Shown one piece after another: positions 33,519 through 43,182 of a stretch of DNA of 58,023 nt. The notes under the pieces were generated by a model. The model did not search any database, was not told the origin of the DNA, and worked only from the letters and a program-made list of their open reading frames with translations. The translations under genes were made by a program, and so were the position numbers. Positions within the stretch are counted from its first letter, which is position 1; each line of letters opens with the position of its first letter. This DNA comes from Clostridiaceae bacterium (GTDB lineage: Bacteria > Bacillota > Clostridia > TANB77 > CAG-508), in the NCBI GenBank assembly GCA_021771025.1, contig JAETPW010000012.1, positions 1-58,023 of the forward strand, written 5' to 3'.

Positions 33519-35048
33519 ATGGAGAAATTAAAACAAATCAAACTAACCAAAAAACACTTACATATTGCACTTATTCTTTTAGGAATGGCTTTTATCCTTT
33601 TGCCAGCTTTTCATGCTAATATTTGGTTTGACGAAAGTTATTCAGTAGCCATTTCCAATAATCACTCATTTGCCGAAATTTGGTCAATAGGAGGGCATGA
33701 TGTACATCCAGTTTTGTATTATTGGATGTTAAAAATCATTTCACTTATCTTTGGTAATCATATGATGATTTACCATTTATTTTCAGTCATAGCTGTTACT
33801 TTATTAGGAATTTTAGGATATACTCATATTCGCAAAGACTTTGGCGAAAATACAGGAATTTTATTCACCTTTTTTGCTTTTCTTTTTCCTGTTAATGTGG
33901 TATATGCTAGTGAAATCAGAATGTATGCTTGGGCAATGCTATTTGTAACCATTATGGGAATTTATGCTTATCGAATATTTAAAGGGAAATCATCGGCTAA
34001 AAATTGGATTATTTTTGCGATCTTTAGTTTATTTTCAGCCTATACCCACTATTATGGATTAATGGCAGCAGGTATTGTGAACATTTTACTTTTTGCTTAT
34101 TTATTAAAACAAGCAATCACCCAGAAAAAATTCACTAAAGATATGCGAAACTTTATCATTCAAGGAGTAATCCAAATTTTATTATATATCCCTTGGATAG
34201 TTTCACTATTACTACAAGTATCACAGGTATCAAAAGGTTTTTGGATTGGCATTAAATTTCCAGATACGTTAATTGAAATGTTTTCTTTTCAATTCACCGG
34301 AAATTTAGGAGATACTTTACATATTGATAACTGGCTAGCTTGTGTGTATGGGCTTATCTTTACGGTTTATTTAATTTATCTATACATTCATAATCGTAAA
34401 ACACAACTACTAAATAAAGAAGAAAGAAAACCTGCTAAATATGCCATTTTAGTTTATGGTGCGGTTATTTTAGGAGCAGCAATAGTTTCGTTAATCATTT
34501 GGAGACCAATCATTTATGCGAGATATTTCTTAGTGGTAACTGGATTATTTATCTTTTTCCTAGCCTATACCATGGCAAAGCTAGGAACCCCAAAACTAAA
34601 TATGGTTATGATGACATTAACGGTTTTAGTTGCTTTAGTAGTTAACATCAATCTTATTGAAGTAAACTATGATGCAAGCAATCAAGAACCAATTCAGTAT
34701 GTAGCATCACATGTACAAGAAGGTGATATCTTTGTATATGGAAATGAAGGAAGTGGATTTGTTATTTCCGCCAATTTTCCACAATATCAGCAATACTTCT
34801 ATGATGGAGCACGTTGGAATGTAGAAGAAGCCTACAAAGCCTATGGACCAAATATGAAAACAGTATATAACTTAAATGAGTTAGAAAATTATACCGGTAG
34901 AATTTGGTTTATCAATTCCAACAATTATGCGTTACAAGAGGAAGCTATGCAAAAATATCCTTCGATTGAATTAATAGAACGTAAAAGTTTTAAGACTAAA
35001 TATCAAAAATATCAGTATAGTTTTGCGATAACAGAGAAAAAAGAATAA
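33519..35048 (+). CDS. GT39/ArnT-like membrane glycosyltransferase (GT-C fold)
   Basis: 509 residues with about ten hydrophobic helices. After the first helix the loop reads ANIWFDESYS, the acidic pair used as catalytic base in GT-C enzymes such as protein mannosyltransferases and ArnT. HDVHPVLYYWML is a second family landmark, and EIRMYAWAM follows the third helix. The soluble C-terminal part (~400-509) lies outside. It would use a polyprenyl-phosphate sugar; a partner polyprenyl-P sugar synthase could be the GT2 protein upstream, but this is inference. RBS AGGGGAG. Confidence 0.85.
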   Translation: MEKLKQIKLTKKHLHIALILLGMAFILLPAFHANIWFDESYSVAISNNHSFAEIWSIGGHDVHPVLYYWMLKIISLIFGNHMMIYHLFSVIAVTLLGILGYTHIRKDFGENTGILFTFFAFLFPVNVVYASEIRMYAWAMLFVTIMGIYAYRIFKGKSSAKNWIIFAIFSLFSAYTHYYGLMAAGIVNILLFAYLLKQAITQKKFTKDMRNFIIQGVIQILLYIPWIVSLLLQVSQVSKGFWIGIKFPDTLIEMFSFQFTGNLGDTLHIDNWLACVYGLIFTVYLIYLYIHNRKTQLLNKEERKPAKYAILVYGAVILGAAIVSLIIWRPIIYARYFLVVTGLFIFFLAYTMAKLGTPKLNMVMMTLTVLVALVVNINLIEVNYDASNQEPIQYVASHVQEGDIFVYGNEGSGFVISANFPQYQQYFYDGARWNVEEAYKAYGPNMKTVYNLNELENYTGRIWFINSNNYALQEEAMQKYPSIELIERKSFKTKYQKYQYSFAITEKKE

Positions 35049-35077
35049 GAGCATAACCACAAATTATAGTAGAAGAC

Positions 35078-35105
35078 AAGGAGAGCATCTAAGATGTTCT
35101 CCTTT
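35078..35105 (+). terminator. Terminator after the GT39 gene
   Basis: AAGGAGAGCATCT pairs with AGATGTTCTCCTT, then TTT. Confidence 0.75.
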
Positions 35106-35161
35106 AAAAGTGCAAATGGTAGAGGTAAAAGGTTGAAAATTAACAAATTTTCAAAAAACCC

Positions 35162-35190
35162 TTGCATTTTCTCCAGAAAATGGGTATAAT
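35162..35190 (+). promoter_or_regulatory. sigma-A promoter of the rimP-nusA-infB operon
   Basis: TTGCAT (35162-35167), 17 bp, TATAAT (35185-35190). Confidence 0.8.
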
Positions 35191-35212
35191 AGATCTATAG
35201 CATAAGAGACAG

Positions 35213-35237
35213 AAGAGTGGGAACAAATCCCACTCTT
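35213..35237 (+). promoter_or_regulatory. Leader hairpin before rimP
   Basis: AAGAGTGGG and CCCACTCTT form a 9-bp stem in the untranslated leader. A similar stem is common before rimP in Firmicutes; NusA autoregulation through it is a possibility only. Confidence 0.5.
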
Positions 35238-35265
35238 AACTTTTGTCAATCGAAGGAGGGTTATT

Positions 35266-35727
35266 TTGGCAAAACTAGAAGAAAAGGTAGAAAAATTAAT
35301 TAGTGATAAAGTTACCAGTCTAGGCTATGAACTGTATGACGTAGAATATGCCAAAGAAGGAAAAGACCATTACATGAGAATTTTTATCGATAGACCAGAA
35401 GGCATTAATATAGAAGACTGTGAAAAAGTAAGTAATGAAATCAATCCGTTAATCGATGAAGCAAATTTAGTACAAGACCAATATTTTTTAGAAGTATCAT
35501 CCACAGGGGTTGAACGAATCTTACGAAAAGACAAACACCTAAAGCAAAATATAGGATCAGAAATTTTAGTCAAACTATTTCAAAAATCCGAAAACGGAAA
35601 AAAAGAAGAACAAGGAATATTGCAAGAATTTGATGAGGAAACCATTACTTTATCCCAAGAGGAAAATACTTTGCTAATAAATCGTAAAAATATCGCTCAG
35701 ATAAAAACAGTATATCATTGGGAATAA
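35266..35727 (+). CDS. rimP: Ribosome maturation factor RimP
   Basis: 153 residues, TTG start behind GGAGGG. N-terminal domain with LGYELYDVEYAKEGKDHYMRIFID and the strongly conserved LEVSSTGVERILRKDKHL, then an Sm-like C-terminal domain. RimP helps assemble the 30S subunit. First gene of the conserved operon that runs to truB; its stop is followed by a REP-like pair before nusA. Confidence 0.95.
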   Translation: MAKLEEKVEKLISDKVTSLGYELYDVEYAKEGKDHYMRIFIDRPEGINIEDCEKVSNEINPLIDEANLVQDQYFLEVSSTGVERILRKDKHLKQNIGSEILVKLFQKSENGKKEEQGILQEFDEETITLSQEENTLLINRKNIAQIKTVYHWE

Positions 35728-35734
35728 CCCAATT

Positions 35735-35804
35735 GTTGTCCAATAGGGGACAGGTACATTTTGGATAGAAAAATGCACCAAACAGAAACGTCCCCAAAAG
35801 GATA
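35735..35804. repeat. REP-like pair between rimP and nusA
   Basis: TTGTCCAATAGGGGACAGGTACATTTTGG-type segment and an inverted AACGTCCCCAAAAGGATA segment 25 bases later. Same family as 52311 and 54046; inserted in an operon that must still be read through. Confidence 0.65.
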
Positions 35805-35835
35805 AAGCACAAAATGAAGGAGGAATAGGAAAAAA

Positions 35836-36993
35836 ATGAAAGCAATTGATAACCAAGAATTAATTTTAGCATTAGAAGAACTAGAAAAGGAAAAAGGAAT
35901 AAAAAAGGAATATGTGATTGAATCAATGGAAACCGCTTTAGTTACTGCCTATAAACGTAATTTTGATTCACTAGAAAATGTAAAGGTAGATATTGATCAT
36001 GCAACAGGAGCAACTCATGTTTTTGCCATTAAAGAAATTGTCGAAAATCCAAATGATGATGCCTTAGAAATTGGTTTACCAGAAGCACAAAAAATTGATC
36101 CAACGGTTGGGTTAGGTGATAATGTACAAGTAGAAATTGTTCCTAAAGATTTTGGCCGTATTGCTGCTCAAACGGCAAAACAAGTTATTATTCAAAAATT
36201 AAGAGAAGCAGAAAGAGACATTATTTTTTCAGAATTCAATGATCGAAAAGGGGAAATTGTTTCTGGTATGATCCAAAAAGCAGATCACAATATTGTGGTT
36301 ATGGATTTAGGAAAATTAGAAGGAGTAATGCCACTCAAAGAACAAATTCCTACAGAACATTACCGTGTAAACCAAAAAATTAAAGGATATGTATTAGAAG
36401 TAGAAAGAGGGCAAAAAGGAGCACCACAAGTTATTGTTTCTCGTAGCCATCCTGATTTTGTTCGTAAATTACTAGAGTTTGAAATTCCTGAAATTTACGA
36501 AGGAGTTATTGAAATAAAAAGTGTATCTCGTGACCCAGGTTATCGTAGTAAAGTAGCTGTTTATTCTCCTGATCCTAATATTGATCCAGTAGGGTCTTGT
36601 GTAGGGCAAAGAGGAGTAAGAATTCAAAATGTCATCCAAGAACTAAATGGGGAAAAAATAGATGTGATTGAATGGGACGAAGACCCAAGCATTTTTATAG
36701 CTTCAGCTTTACTTCCTGCTCAAATCATGGCAGTAGACATTAAAGAAGAAGATCGTTTTGCCCAAGTCATTGTGCCAGATGACCAATTATCATTAGCGAT
36801 TGGAAAATCAGGGCAAAACGCAAGATTAGCAGCAAAACTAACCAATTGGAAAATTGATATAAAATCAGAAACACAGTTCAGAGAAATGCTACTACAAGCA
36901 CAAAATCAAGATGATGAAGAAGAACAACCAGAAGAGGCAGAACCAGAAAACTTAAATCAAGTAGTAGAAGAAAAGCCAAATGAAGAAGCATAA
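35836..36993 (+). CDS. nusA: Transcription termination/antitermination factor NusA
   Basis: 385 residues. The N-terminal RNA-polymerase-binding domain (1-~125) is followed by S1 (~135-200), KH1 (GVRIQNVIQELNGEKIDVI around 255-275) and KH2 (LSLAIGKSGQNARLAAKLT around 315-335). An acidic Glu-rich tail ends it, with no extra AR repeats. RBS AAGGAGGAA. Modulates pausing and termination and rRNA antitermination. Confidence 0.96.
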   Translation: MKAIDNQELILALEELEKEKGIKKEYVIESMETALVTAYKRNFDSLENVKVDIDHATGATHVFAIKEIVENPNDDALEIGLPEAQKIDPTVGLGDNVQVEIVPKDFGRIAAQTAKQVIIQKLREAERDIIFSEFNDRKGEIVSGMIQKADHNIVVMDLGKLEGVMPLKEQIPTEHYRVNQKIKGYVLEVERGQKGAPQVIVSRSHPDFVRKLLEFEIPEIYEGVIEIKSVSRDPGYRSKVAVYSPDPNIDPVGSCVGQRGVRIQNVIQELNGEKIDVIEWDEDPSIFIASALLPAQIMAVDIKEEDRFAQVIVPDDQLSLAIGKSGQNARLAAKLTNWKIDIKSETQFREMLLQAQNQDDEEEQPEEAEPENLNQVVEEKPNEEA

Positions 36994-37063
36994 GAAAAGT
37001 AAGAAAAACGCGAAAAAGGGATAAATAAACTCACAAACACATACAATAAAAGGAGGACAAAAC

Positions 37064-37324
37064 ATGAAAAAAGTGCCACAAAGAACTTGTATGGGATGTA
37101 ATCAAAAAAAAGAAAAAAAAGAATTGATACGTATTGTGAAAAATAAAGAAGGAGAAGTCTTTGTCGACTTAAGCGGAAAACAAGCAGGAAGAGGAGCCTA
37201 TTTATGTAATGACATAGCTTGCTTAGAAAAGGTGTTAAAAACCAAACGTTTAGAAAGGGCATTAGAAACAAAGTTGTCTCCAGAAATTCAAGAAAATTTA
37301 AGAGGTGTAATACTTGGTAAATAA
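37064..37324 (+). CDS. rnpM: YlxR/RnpM, RNase P modulator
   Basis: 86 residues of the DUF448 family: PQRTCMGCNQKKEKKELIRIV, then DLSGKQAGRGAYLCNDIACLEKV. YlxR has been linked to control of RNase P in Bacillus. It stands in the universal nusA-ylxR-ylxQ-infB order, RBS AAAGGAGGAC. Its stop overlaps the ylxQ start. Confidence 0.92.
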   Translation: MKKVPQRTCMGCNQKKEKKELIRIVKNKEGEVFVDLSGKQAGRGAYLCNDIACLEKVLKTKRLERALETKLSPEIQENLRGVILGK

Positions 37325-37635
37325 GAACATATTAGGGCTAATTCGGATTAGCCGCAAGAGCACGAAAGGTTTGCTTTGGAGCCGATAGTGTAGAAGAAAA
37401 AATCAAACGCAAAAAAGTCAAATTGCTATGGATTGCTAAAGATGCATCAGAACGTACAAAACTTAAATTTGTCCAATTAGGTGAGCAATATGGTATTCCA
37501 TTTTTGGTCGAAGGAGAGATAGAACAGTTAAGTCAGGCAATCGGAAAAACAAATAAAGCAATCCTAGGAATTGAAGAAGAAAACATAGCCAAACAAATAC
37601 TAAAAATTTATGATGGAGGTGATTCTATTGGGTAA
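37314..37635 (+). pseudogene. YlxQ, L7Ae-family RNA-binding protein, broken by a one-base insertion
   Basis: Reading from TTG 37314 (site AGAGGTG) gives a start like MVNKNILGLIRISRKSTK and then a stop. Dropping one A from ACGAAAGG (37364-37369) continues as KVCFGADSVEEKIKRKK and LLWIAKDASERT, an L7Ae domain, to 37635. Restored length ~106 residues, normal for YlxQ. The C-terminal 70 residues are also open from 37423. It overlaps ylxR and infB, as in other Firmicutes. Sequence error is likely. Confidence 0.8.
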
Positions 37636-40600
37636 GATAAAAATACACGAAATAGCAAAACAGTTAGACTTAACCAGTAAGGAAGTTTTGGAAATGGCAA
37701 ATAAACTAAACATTGAAGCAAAAAGTCACATGAGCGGAGTTTCAGAAGAAGAGGCAGGCAAAATTAAAGCACAGCTTACTTCTCATGCTAAAGAAACGAA
37801 ACAAGCCAAAAAACCAGAGAAAAAAGAAGCGAAGAAAGAAACCAAAAAAGAGGCAAAAAAAGAAGAAAAAGCACCTGTTATCATAAGAAGAGAAGTGATC
37901 ATTGCGGAAGAAGAACCAGTCAAAAAAGCAGAAGTAAAAAAAGAGCAAAAACCAAATCAAGTGGGGTTTGTTGAACGTAAACAAACCAAGGATTTCAATA
38001 TTGTTTATCGCAATAAACCAAACAAACCAAAAACAGTTAGTGAATTATTTGGATTAGCAAAAGAAGAGCCACAACCAAGTGAAGTTTCTATTACCAAACC
38101 AGAAGAATTACCAAAACAAGAAGAACCAAAGGTGAATAAAGAAGAAGTGGAAACAGAAGTAAAACCAATAGAAAAAACAGAAAATAAAATTCAAAAAGTG
38201 CAAGGAGAAACTATGCCACAAACACAAACAGAAAGAGTTTCAAGAACTCAAACGCAAACAGAACCAAGAAGAACTACAGATCATCGAAATGATAATCGAA
38301 ATGACAATCGCCAAGGATACAGAGGTAACGACCGTTACGATAATCGTACTAACAACAATGATAATCGATCAAATAATGGGTCTTATAACCGTTCACCATA
38401 TCGTAACAATAATGGAAATAATGGTAACAGTAACAACAATTCTTATCGTGGAAATAATGCGAACAATGGAAATTATGGAAATGACTCTTATCGTGGAAAC
38501 CGTGATAATCGTAATTCACAAAATCGTTATGACCAAGGAAATCGTCCTCAAAATGGAGGAAATAACCGTTTCGGAAATCATACCAACAACAATGCTAACG
38601 GAAATAATTCCTACAATCGTGGAGGAAATCGTCCTTATAACAATGGTGGTGGAAATGGCCCAAGAAACAACCAAGGGCAAGGACAAAATCGCTTTGGTGG
38701 TAATCGCCCATTAGACGAACGTGGAATTGAAAAGAACATCAAAAATATTATGGCATCAGAAGGGCAAGAAAAAGAAATTGTTCGTGAATACAATAAAAAT
38801 GCCGTAAAACAAAAAAACAATAATCGTTATGATGATAGCAAAAACAAAAAAACGAAAGCAAGAAAAAATGATACACAAGTTTCTTTTGATGAAGAAAAAC
38901 TAAAAAGCCTAAAACAAGCTAACCGTTTATCAACGATGTTTGAAGATCAAGAAGGGGGAATGTTAGACTATTATGATCTAACCACCCAACGTGGTAGAAA
39001 AGGAAGAAGAAAGCCAGCTAGAGCAAGTGAAGAAAGAGTTAAGCAAAAAATCTTCCAATTAACGGATATCGAAATTCCTGAAACTATTACCGTCAAAGAT
39101 CTAGCAACAGAAATGAAAAAAACAACAGCAGAAGTCATCAAAAAATTATTAGGATATGGAATCATGGCTACCATAAATCAAGAAGTAGATTATGATACAG
39201 CATTTTTAGTAGCAGGGGAATTTGGCATTACCGCTAAGAAAAAAGAAACCGTAACCGAAGAAGATATTCTTTTCGACGACTCAGAAGACAAAGAAGAAGA
39301 ACTACAAACCAGACCACCAGTAGTAGTCGTTATGGGGCACGTAGATCATGGTAAAACTTCTTTATTAGATGCCATTCGTAAAACCAATGTCATCGAAGGA
39401 GAAGCAGGAGGAATTACTCAAGCCATTGGTGCCTACATGGTTAATGTCGGAGATCGTCAAATGACATTCTTAGATACACCTGGGCATGAAGCATTTACTG
39501 CTATGCGTGCCAGAGGAGCTCAAATTACCGATATAGCCATTTTAGTCGTAGCAGCCAACGATGGAGTCATGCCACAAACCGTAGAAGCCATCAATCATGC
39601 TAAATCAGCAGGAATACCTATCATTGTAGCCATCAACAAAATTGACTTACCAGACAGCAACATCGACCGTGTAAAACAAGAATTAATGTCCTATGAACTA
39701 GTACCAGAAGAATGGGGAGGAGACACCATCTGTGTTCCTATCTCTGCTAAAGCCAACATGAACATTGACCAATTACTAGAAATGGTACTATTAGAGGCAG
39801 ATGTCTTAGAACTAAAAGCAAACCCTAAAAAACAAGCCAAAGGAGTAGTCATTGAAGCAAGACTAGACAAATCAAAAGGAACAGTAGCTACCATGTTAGT
39901 ACAAAGAGGAACCTTAGACGTAGGAGACACCATTGTAGTAGGATCATCCATTGGTAGAATCAGAGTCATGACAAACGACAAAGGCAAAAAAGTAAAAAGT
40001 GCAGGACCATCTACCCCAGTAGAAATCACAGGACTAACCGAAGTACCAGAAGCAGGAGACGTATTCTACGAAGTAAAAGACGAAAAAATGGCAAAACACT
40101 TAATCGAACGAAGAAAACGTCAAGCCAGAGAAAAAGCCATCGGAGAAACCACAAAAGTAACCTTAGACAATTTATTTAGTCAAATGGAAGAAGGAAAACT
40201 AAAAGTATTAAACCTAATCGTCAAAGCAGATGTACAAGGATCAGTAGAAGCCGTAAAACAATCATTAGAAAAACTAACCAACGAAGAAGTTCGTGTAAAA
40301 GTCATCCACAGTGCAGCAGGAGCAGTAACCGAATCAGACGTCATGTTAGCCAAAGTATCCAATGCCATCATCATTGCCTTCAACGTAAGACCAATGGCAG
40401 CAGCAAAAGACATGGCAGAAAAAGACGAAGTAGAAATCAAACAATACTCAGTCATCTACCAAGCCATCGAAGACGTAGAATTAGCCATGAAAGGAATGTT
40501 AGATCCAAAATACCAAGAAAAAGTCATCGGAACAGCAGAAGTAAGACAAACATTTAGAATCTCAAACGTAGGAACCATAGCAGGAACTTACGTACTAACC

Positions 40601-40807
40601 GGAAAAGTAGAAAGAAATGCAGGAGTCAGAATCATCAGAGACAACGTAGTCATCCACGACGGAAAACTAGCTACACTAAAACGATTCAAAGACGATGCCA
40701 AAGAAGTAAGCAAAGGATTTGAATGTGGAATCCAAATTGAAAACTACAACGACATCAAAGAAGGAGACACCATAGAAGCCTACATCATGGAAGAAATCAA
40801 ACGTTAA
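37628..40807 (+). CDS. infB: Translation initiation factor IF-2
   Basis: 1059 residues from the TTG at 37628, seven bases after GGAGGT. A short N-domain ([21 protein letters not shown]) is followed by a Lys/Glu-rich stretch, an Asn/Arg/Gly-rich low-complexity segment of ~150 residues (~200-370), and a second IF2_N-like motif near 480. The G domain follows, with [24 protein letters not shown] and NKIDLP, then domains II-IV. It brings fMet-tRNA to the 30S subunit. It is far longer than Bacillus IF-2 because of the insert. Confidence 0.97.
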   Translation: MGKIKIHEIAKQLDLTSKEVLEMANKLNIEAKSHMSGVSEEEAGKIKAQLTSHAKETKQAKKPEKKEAKKETKKEAKKEEKAPVIIRREVIIAEEEPVKKAEVKKEQKPNQVGFVERKQTKDFNIVYRNKPNKPKTVSELFGLAKEEPQPSEVSITKPEELPKQEEPKVNKEEVETEVKPIEKTENKIQKVQGETMPQTQTERVSRTQTQTEPRRTTDHRNDNRNDNRQGYRGNDRYDNRTNNNDNRSNNGSYNRSPYRNNNGNNGNSNNNSYRGNNANNGNYGNDSYRGNRDNRNSQNRYDQGNRPQNGGNNRFGNHTNNNANGNNSYNRGGNRPYNNGGGNGPRNNQGQGQNRFGGNRPLDERGIEKNIKNIMASEGQEKEIVREYNKNAVKQKNNNRYDDSKNKKTKARKNDTQVSFDEEKLKSLKQANRLSTMFEDQEGGMLDYYDLTTQRGRKGRRKPARASEERVKQKIFQLTDIEIPETITVKDLATEMKKTTAEVIKKLLGYGIMATINQEVDYDTAFLVAGEFGITAKKKETVTEEDILFDDSEDKEEELQTRPPVVVVMGHVDHGKTSLLDAIRKTNVIEGEAGGITQAIGAYMVNVGDRQMTFLDTPGHEAFTAMRARGAQITDIAILVVAANDGVMPQTVEAINHAKSAGIPIIVAINKIDLPDSNIDRVKQELMSYELVPEEWGGDTICVPISAKANMNIDQLLEMVLLEADVLELKANPKKQAKGVVIEARLDKSKGTVATMLVQRGTLDVGDTIVVGSSIGRIRVMTNDKGKKVKSAGPSTPVEITGLTEVPEAGDVFYEVKDEKMAKHLIERRKRQAREKAIGETTKVTLDNLFSQMEEGKLKVLNLIVKADVQGSVEAVKQSLEKLTNEEVRVKVIHSAAGAVTESDVMLAKVSNAIIIAFNVRPMAAAKDMAEKDEVEIKQYSVIYQAIEDVELAMKGMLDPKYQEKVIGTAEVRQTFRISNVGTIAGTYVLTGKVERNAGVRIIRDNVVIHDGKLATLKRFKDDAKEVSKGFECGIQIENYNDIKEGDTIEAYIMEEIKR

Positions 40808-40822
40808 AAGCAAGAAAAGAAG

Positions 40823-40856
40823 TAGGGAAATAAAGGGGACGCCCTTTTCTTCCCTA
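40823..40856. repeat. GGGGACGCCC hairpin after infB
   Basis: TAGGGAA..AAAGGGG-ACG-CCCTTTTCTTCCCTA, nearly the same as 33364-33396. Confidence 0.6.
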
Positions 40857-40895
40857 TCCAAAATTTCCCTATAAATGTGAAAGGTGGGAGCAGAA

Positions 40896-41273
40896 TTGCC
40901 AAATCGAAATAATAATCGTCAAGGACGAATTGATGAAGAATACAAAAAAGAAATAGGGCTTATTATTGACCAAAAAGTAAAAGAGCCTAGTATTACCGGT
41001 TTAATTAGTGTAACCAAAGTAAAAGTAACCACAGATTTAAAATACGCTAAAGTTTTTGTTAGTATTTTGAATAGTAAAGACACCAAACAAACCTTAGCCG
41101 GATTAAAAAAATCATCTGGTTTTATTCGTAGTGAATTAGCCCAAAAAATCAATCTACGTAACACGCCGGAACTAATTTTTGAATTAGACGATTCCATGGA
41201 ATATGGAGCCAAAATTGATCGTATTTTACAAGATATCATTCCAGAAGAAAAAATAAAAAAGGAAGAGGAATAA
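40896..41273 (+). CDS. rbfA: 30S ribosome-binding factor RbfA
   Basis: 125 residues from TTG 40896, which has GGTGGGAG six bases upstream (an in-frame GTG at 40884 lies inside that site). KH-like fold with RIDEEYKKEIGLIIDQKVKEP, VTKVKVTTDLKYAKVFVSIL and LRNTPELIFELDDSMEYG. A cold-shock 30S maturation factor. Three bases separate it from nrnA. Confidence 0.95.
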   Translation: MPNRNNNRQGRIDEEYKKEIGLIIDQKVKEPSITGLISVTKVKVTTDLKYAKVFVSILNSKDTKQTLAGLKKSSGFIRSELAQKINLRNTPELIFELDDSMEYGAKIDRILQDIIPEEKIKKEEE

Positions 41274-41276
41274 AGG

Positions 41277-42233
41277 ATGACATTAGATACAATATTAAAA
41301 AAAATTCAGGAAGCACAATCAATTGCCATATTTACTCATGAATCTCCTGATGGAGATGCTATTGGCAGTGTACTTGCCATGAAATTAGCCCTAACCAAGT
41401 TAGGAAAAAAAGCAGATGTCATGGTAGTAGGATTTCCAAGAATTTTTCGCTTTTTACCAGCGGCAAATGAAGTGCAAGAAAAACTAGAAAATCAAGTCTA
41501 TGATTTAGCCATTAGTTTAGACTGTGCAGACTTAAAACGTCTAGTAGGAGAAGAAATTTTTGAAAAGGCAAATTCAACTATTGTCATTGATCATCATGGA
41601 AGTAATACTATGTATGGAGACTTAAACTTTGTCAATCCAGTAGCACCAGCCTGTGCAGAAATTTTAATTGGCATGTTTGATTATTTTTCTATTCCCATAA
41701 ATACCGACATTGGAAGTTGTCTTTTAGCAGGAATTATTACTGACACAGGAGGATTTCAATATTCTAGTGTGACAGCAGAAACGTTTGAATTTGCTGCGGA
41801 GTTACTTCGTAAAGGAGTTAATGTTTCTGACATATATCAAAAAACATTAAATACGAGAACAAGACCTAATTTTGAATTATTAAAAAGAACATTAAGCCGT
41901 ATGGAATTTTTAGCAGAGGGAAAAGTTACCTTTACCTACATTACTAATCAAGATTTACAAGAAGTAGGAGCAGAATCAGGAGACCATGATGGATTAGTAG
42001 AGGCAGGAAGAGACATTGAAGGGGTAGAATTAGCTATCTTTATTCGTCAACGTGAAGACGATGAAAATGCGTATAAAATATCAATGCGTTCAAGTAGTTA
42101 CATTAATGTTTCTGATCTTTGCTATCATTTTGGTGGAGGAGGGCATCCAAGAGCAGCAGGATGCTTAATTCAAGGTAACGTAGAACAAGTAAAAGAAAAA
42201 ATTATGCAAGAAGTAAGAAAGGTTTTGAAATAG
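41277..42233 (+). CDS. nrnA: DHH-family nanoRNase/pAp phosphatase NrnA
   Basis: 318 residues. Motifs: THESPDGDAIGSVLA, SLDCAD, VIDHHGSN (DHH), TDTGGFQYS, and the DHHA1 substrate motif FGGGGHPRAAGC near the C-terminus. Degrades 2-5-nt RNAs and dephosphorylates pAp. In its usual place between rbfA and truB, two bases before truB. Confidence 0.95.
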   Translation: MTLDTILKKIQEAQSIAIFTHESPDGDAIGSVLAMKLALTKLGKKADVMVVGFPRIFRFLPAANEVQEKLENQVYDLAISLDCADLKRLVGEEIFEKANSTIVIDHHGSNTMYGDLNFVNPVAPACAEILIGMFDYFSIPINTDIGSCLLAGIITDTGGFQYSSVTAETFEFAAELLRKGVNVSDIYQKTLNTRTRPNFELLKRTLSRMEFLAEGKVTFTYITNQDLQEVGAESGDHDGLVEAGRDIEGVELAIFIRQREDDENAYKISMRSSSYINVSDLCYHFGGGGHPRAAGCLIQGNVEQVKEKIMQEVRKVLK

Positions 42234-42235
42234 AA

Positions 42236-43112
42236 ATGGATGGAATCATCGTTATCAATAAACCACAAGGCTGGACATCACACGATATAGTCGCTAAAGT
42301 AAAACGAATCGTAGGTGAAAAGGTAGGGCATACTGGGACATTAGATCCTATGGCAGAAGGTGTTCTGCCTTTATTAATTGGAAAAGGAACACAATGTTCA
42401 AGTTATCTGGTAAATCATGATAAAGAATACATAGCCACAGTTCAGTTAGGAAGTAAAACAGACACCGGAGATAAAGAAGGAACCATTACTGAAACAAAAG
42501 AAATTCCGGATAGCCTATGGCAGGCAGAAAAAATAAAGCAAGTGTTAGCAGAAATGCAGGGAGAAACTTGGCAAACTCCACCCATGTATTCAGCCATAAA
42601 AGTTCGCCGGAAAAAAATTATATGAATATGCAAGAAAAGGGCAAACGGTTACGGTAGAACCTAGAAAAATTAATTTATACCAGTTATCATTGCAAGAAAT
42701 TAACCAGCAGGAAAATACCATTACTTTTCTTGTCTCTTGTAGCAAAGGAACCTATATCAGAACGGTTTGTGAAGAGTTAGCCACTAGACTAGGAACAGTG
42801 GGAACAATGGTCAAATTAGTTCGCACACAAGTTGGTGAATTTTCCCTACAAAACAGTGTATCCATGGAGACCATTAAGCAAGCAGAGGAAAACGCCTATT
42901 CATTAATCGAACAAAAATTAATAACCATAGAACAACTTTTTCAGAGAGAAAAAAAGATTGAATTATCAGAAAGAAAAAAAGAACAATTTGAACATGGGGT
43001 GAAACTTAAGTTTTGCTTGCCAGATGGTGTTTATCGTGTTTATCAAGGAGAATATTTCGTAGGAATAGGGAAACTTGAGAATGAATTGTTAAAGAGAGAA
43101 ATTGTGCTTTAA
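42236..43112 (+). pseudogene. truB: tRNA pseudouridine-55 synthase TruB, broken by a one-base insertion
   Basis: The first frame has GWTSHDIVAKVKRIVG and VGHTGTLDPMAEGVLP, with catalytic Asp, and ends at 42625 after MYSAIKVRRKK. Removing one C from GTTCGCCGGAAAA (42607-42608) gives MYSAIKVRGKKLYEYARKGQ and continues to 43112 with CSKGTYIRTVCEELA. The restored length is ~291 residues, normal. The break is in a motif that cannot vary, so a sequence error is more likely than a tolerated mutation. Confidence 0.88.
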
Positions 43113-43182
43113 AAATATTTTGAGGAAGCAGTTCTAATACTAAAACACATCTCATACAATCAAGTAAGTGAGGTGTGTTTTT

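Noticed and set aside
33319..33531. A 70-codon plus-strand frame between the two glycosyltransferase genes
   Set aside because: It begins within a REP-like hairpin, has no ribosome binding site, and its composition follows the palindromes rather than a protein.
38289..38714. A 141-codon frame inside infB
   Set aside because: It is a frame-shifted reading of the Asn/Arg-rich repeat region and consists almost only of I, T, V, M and E.
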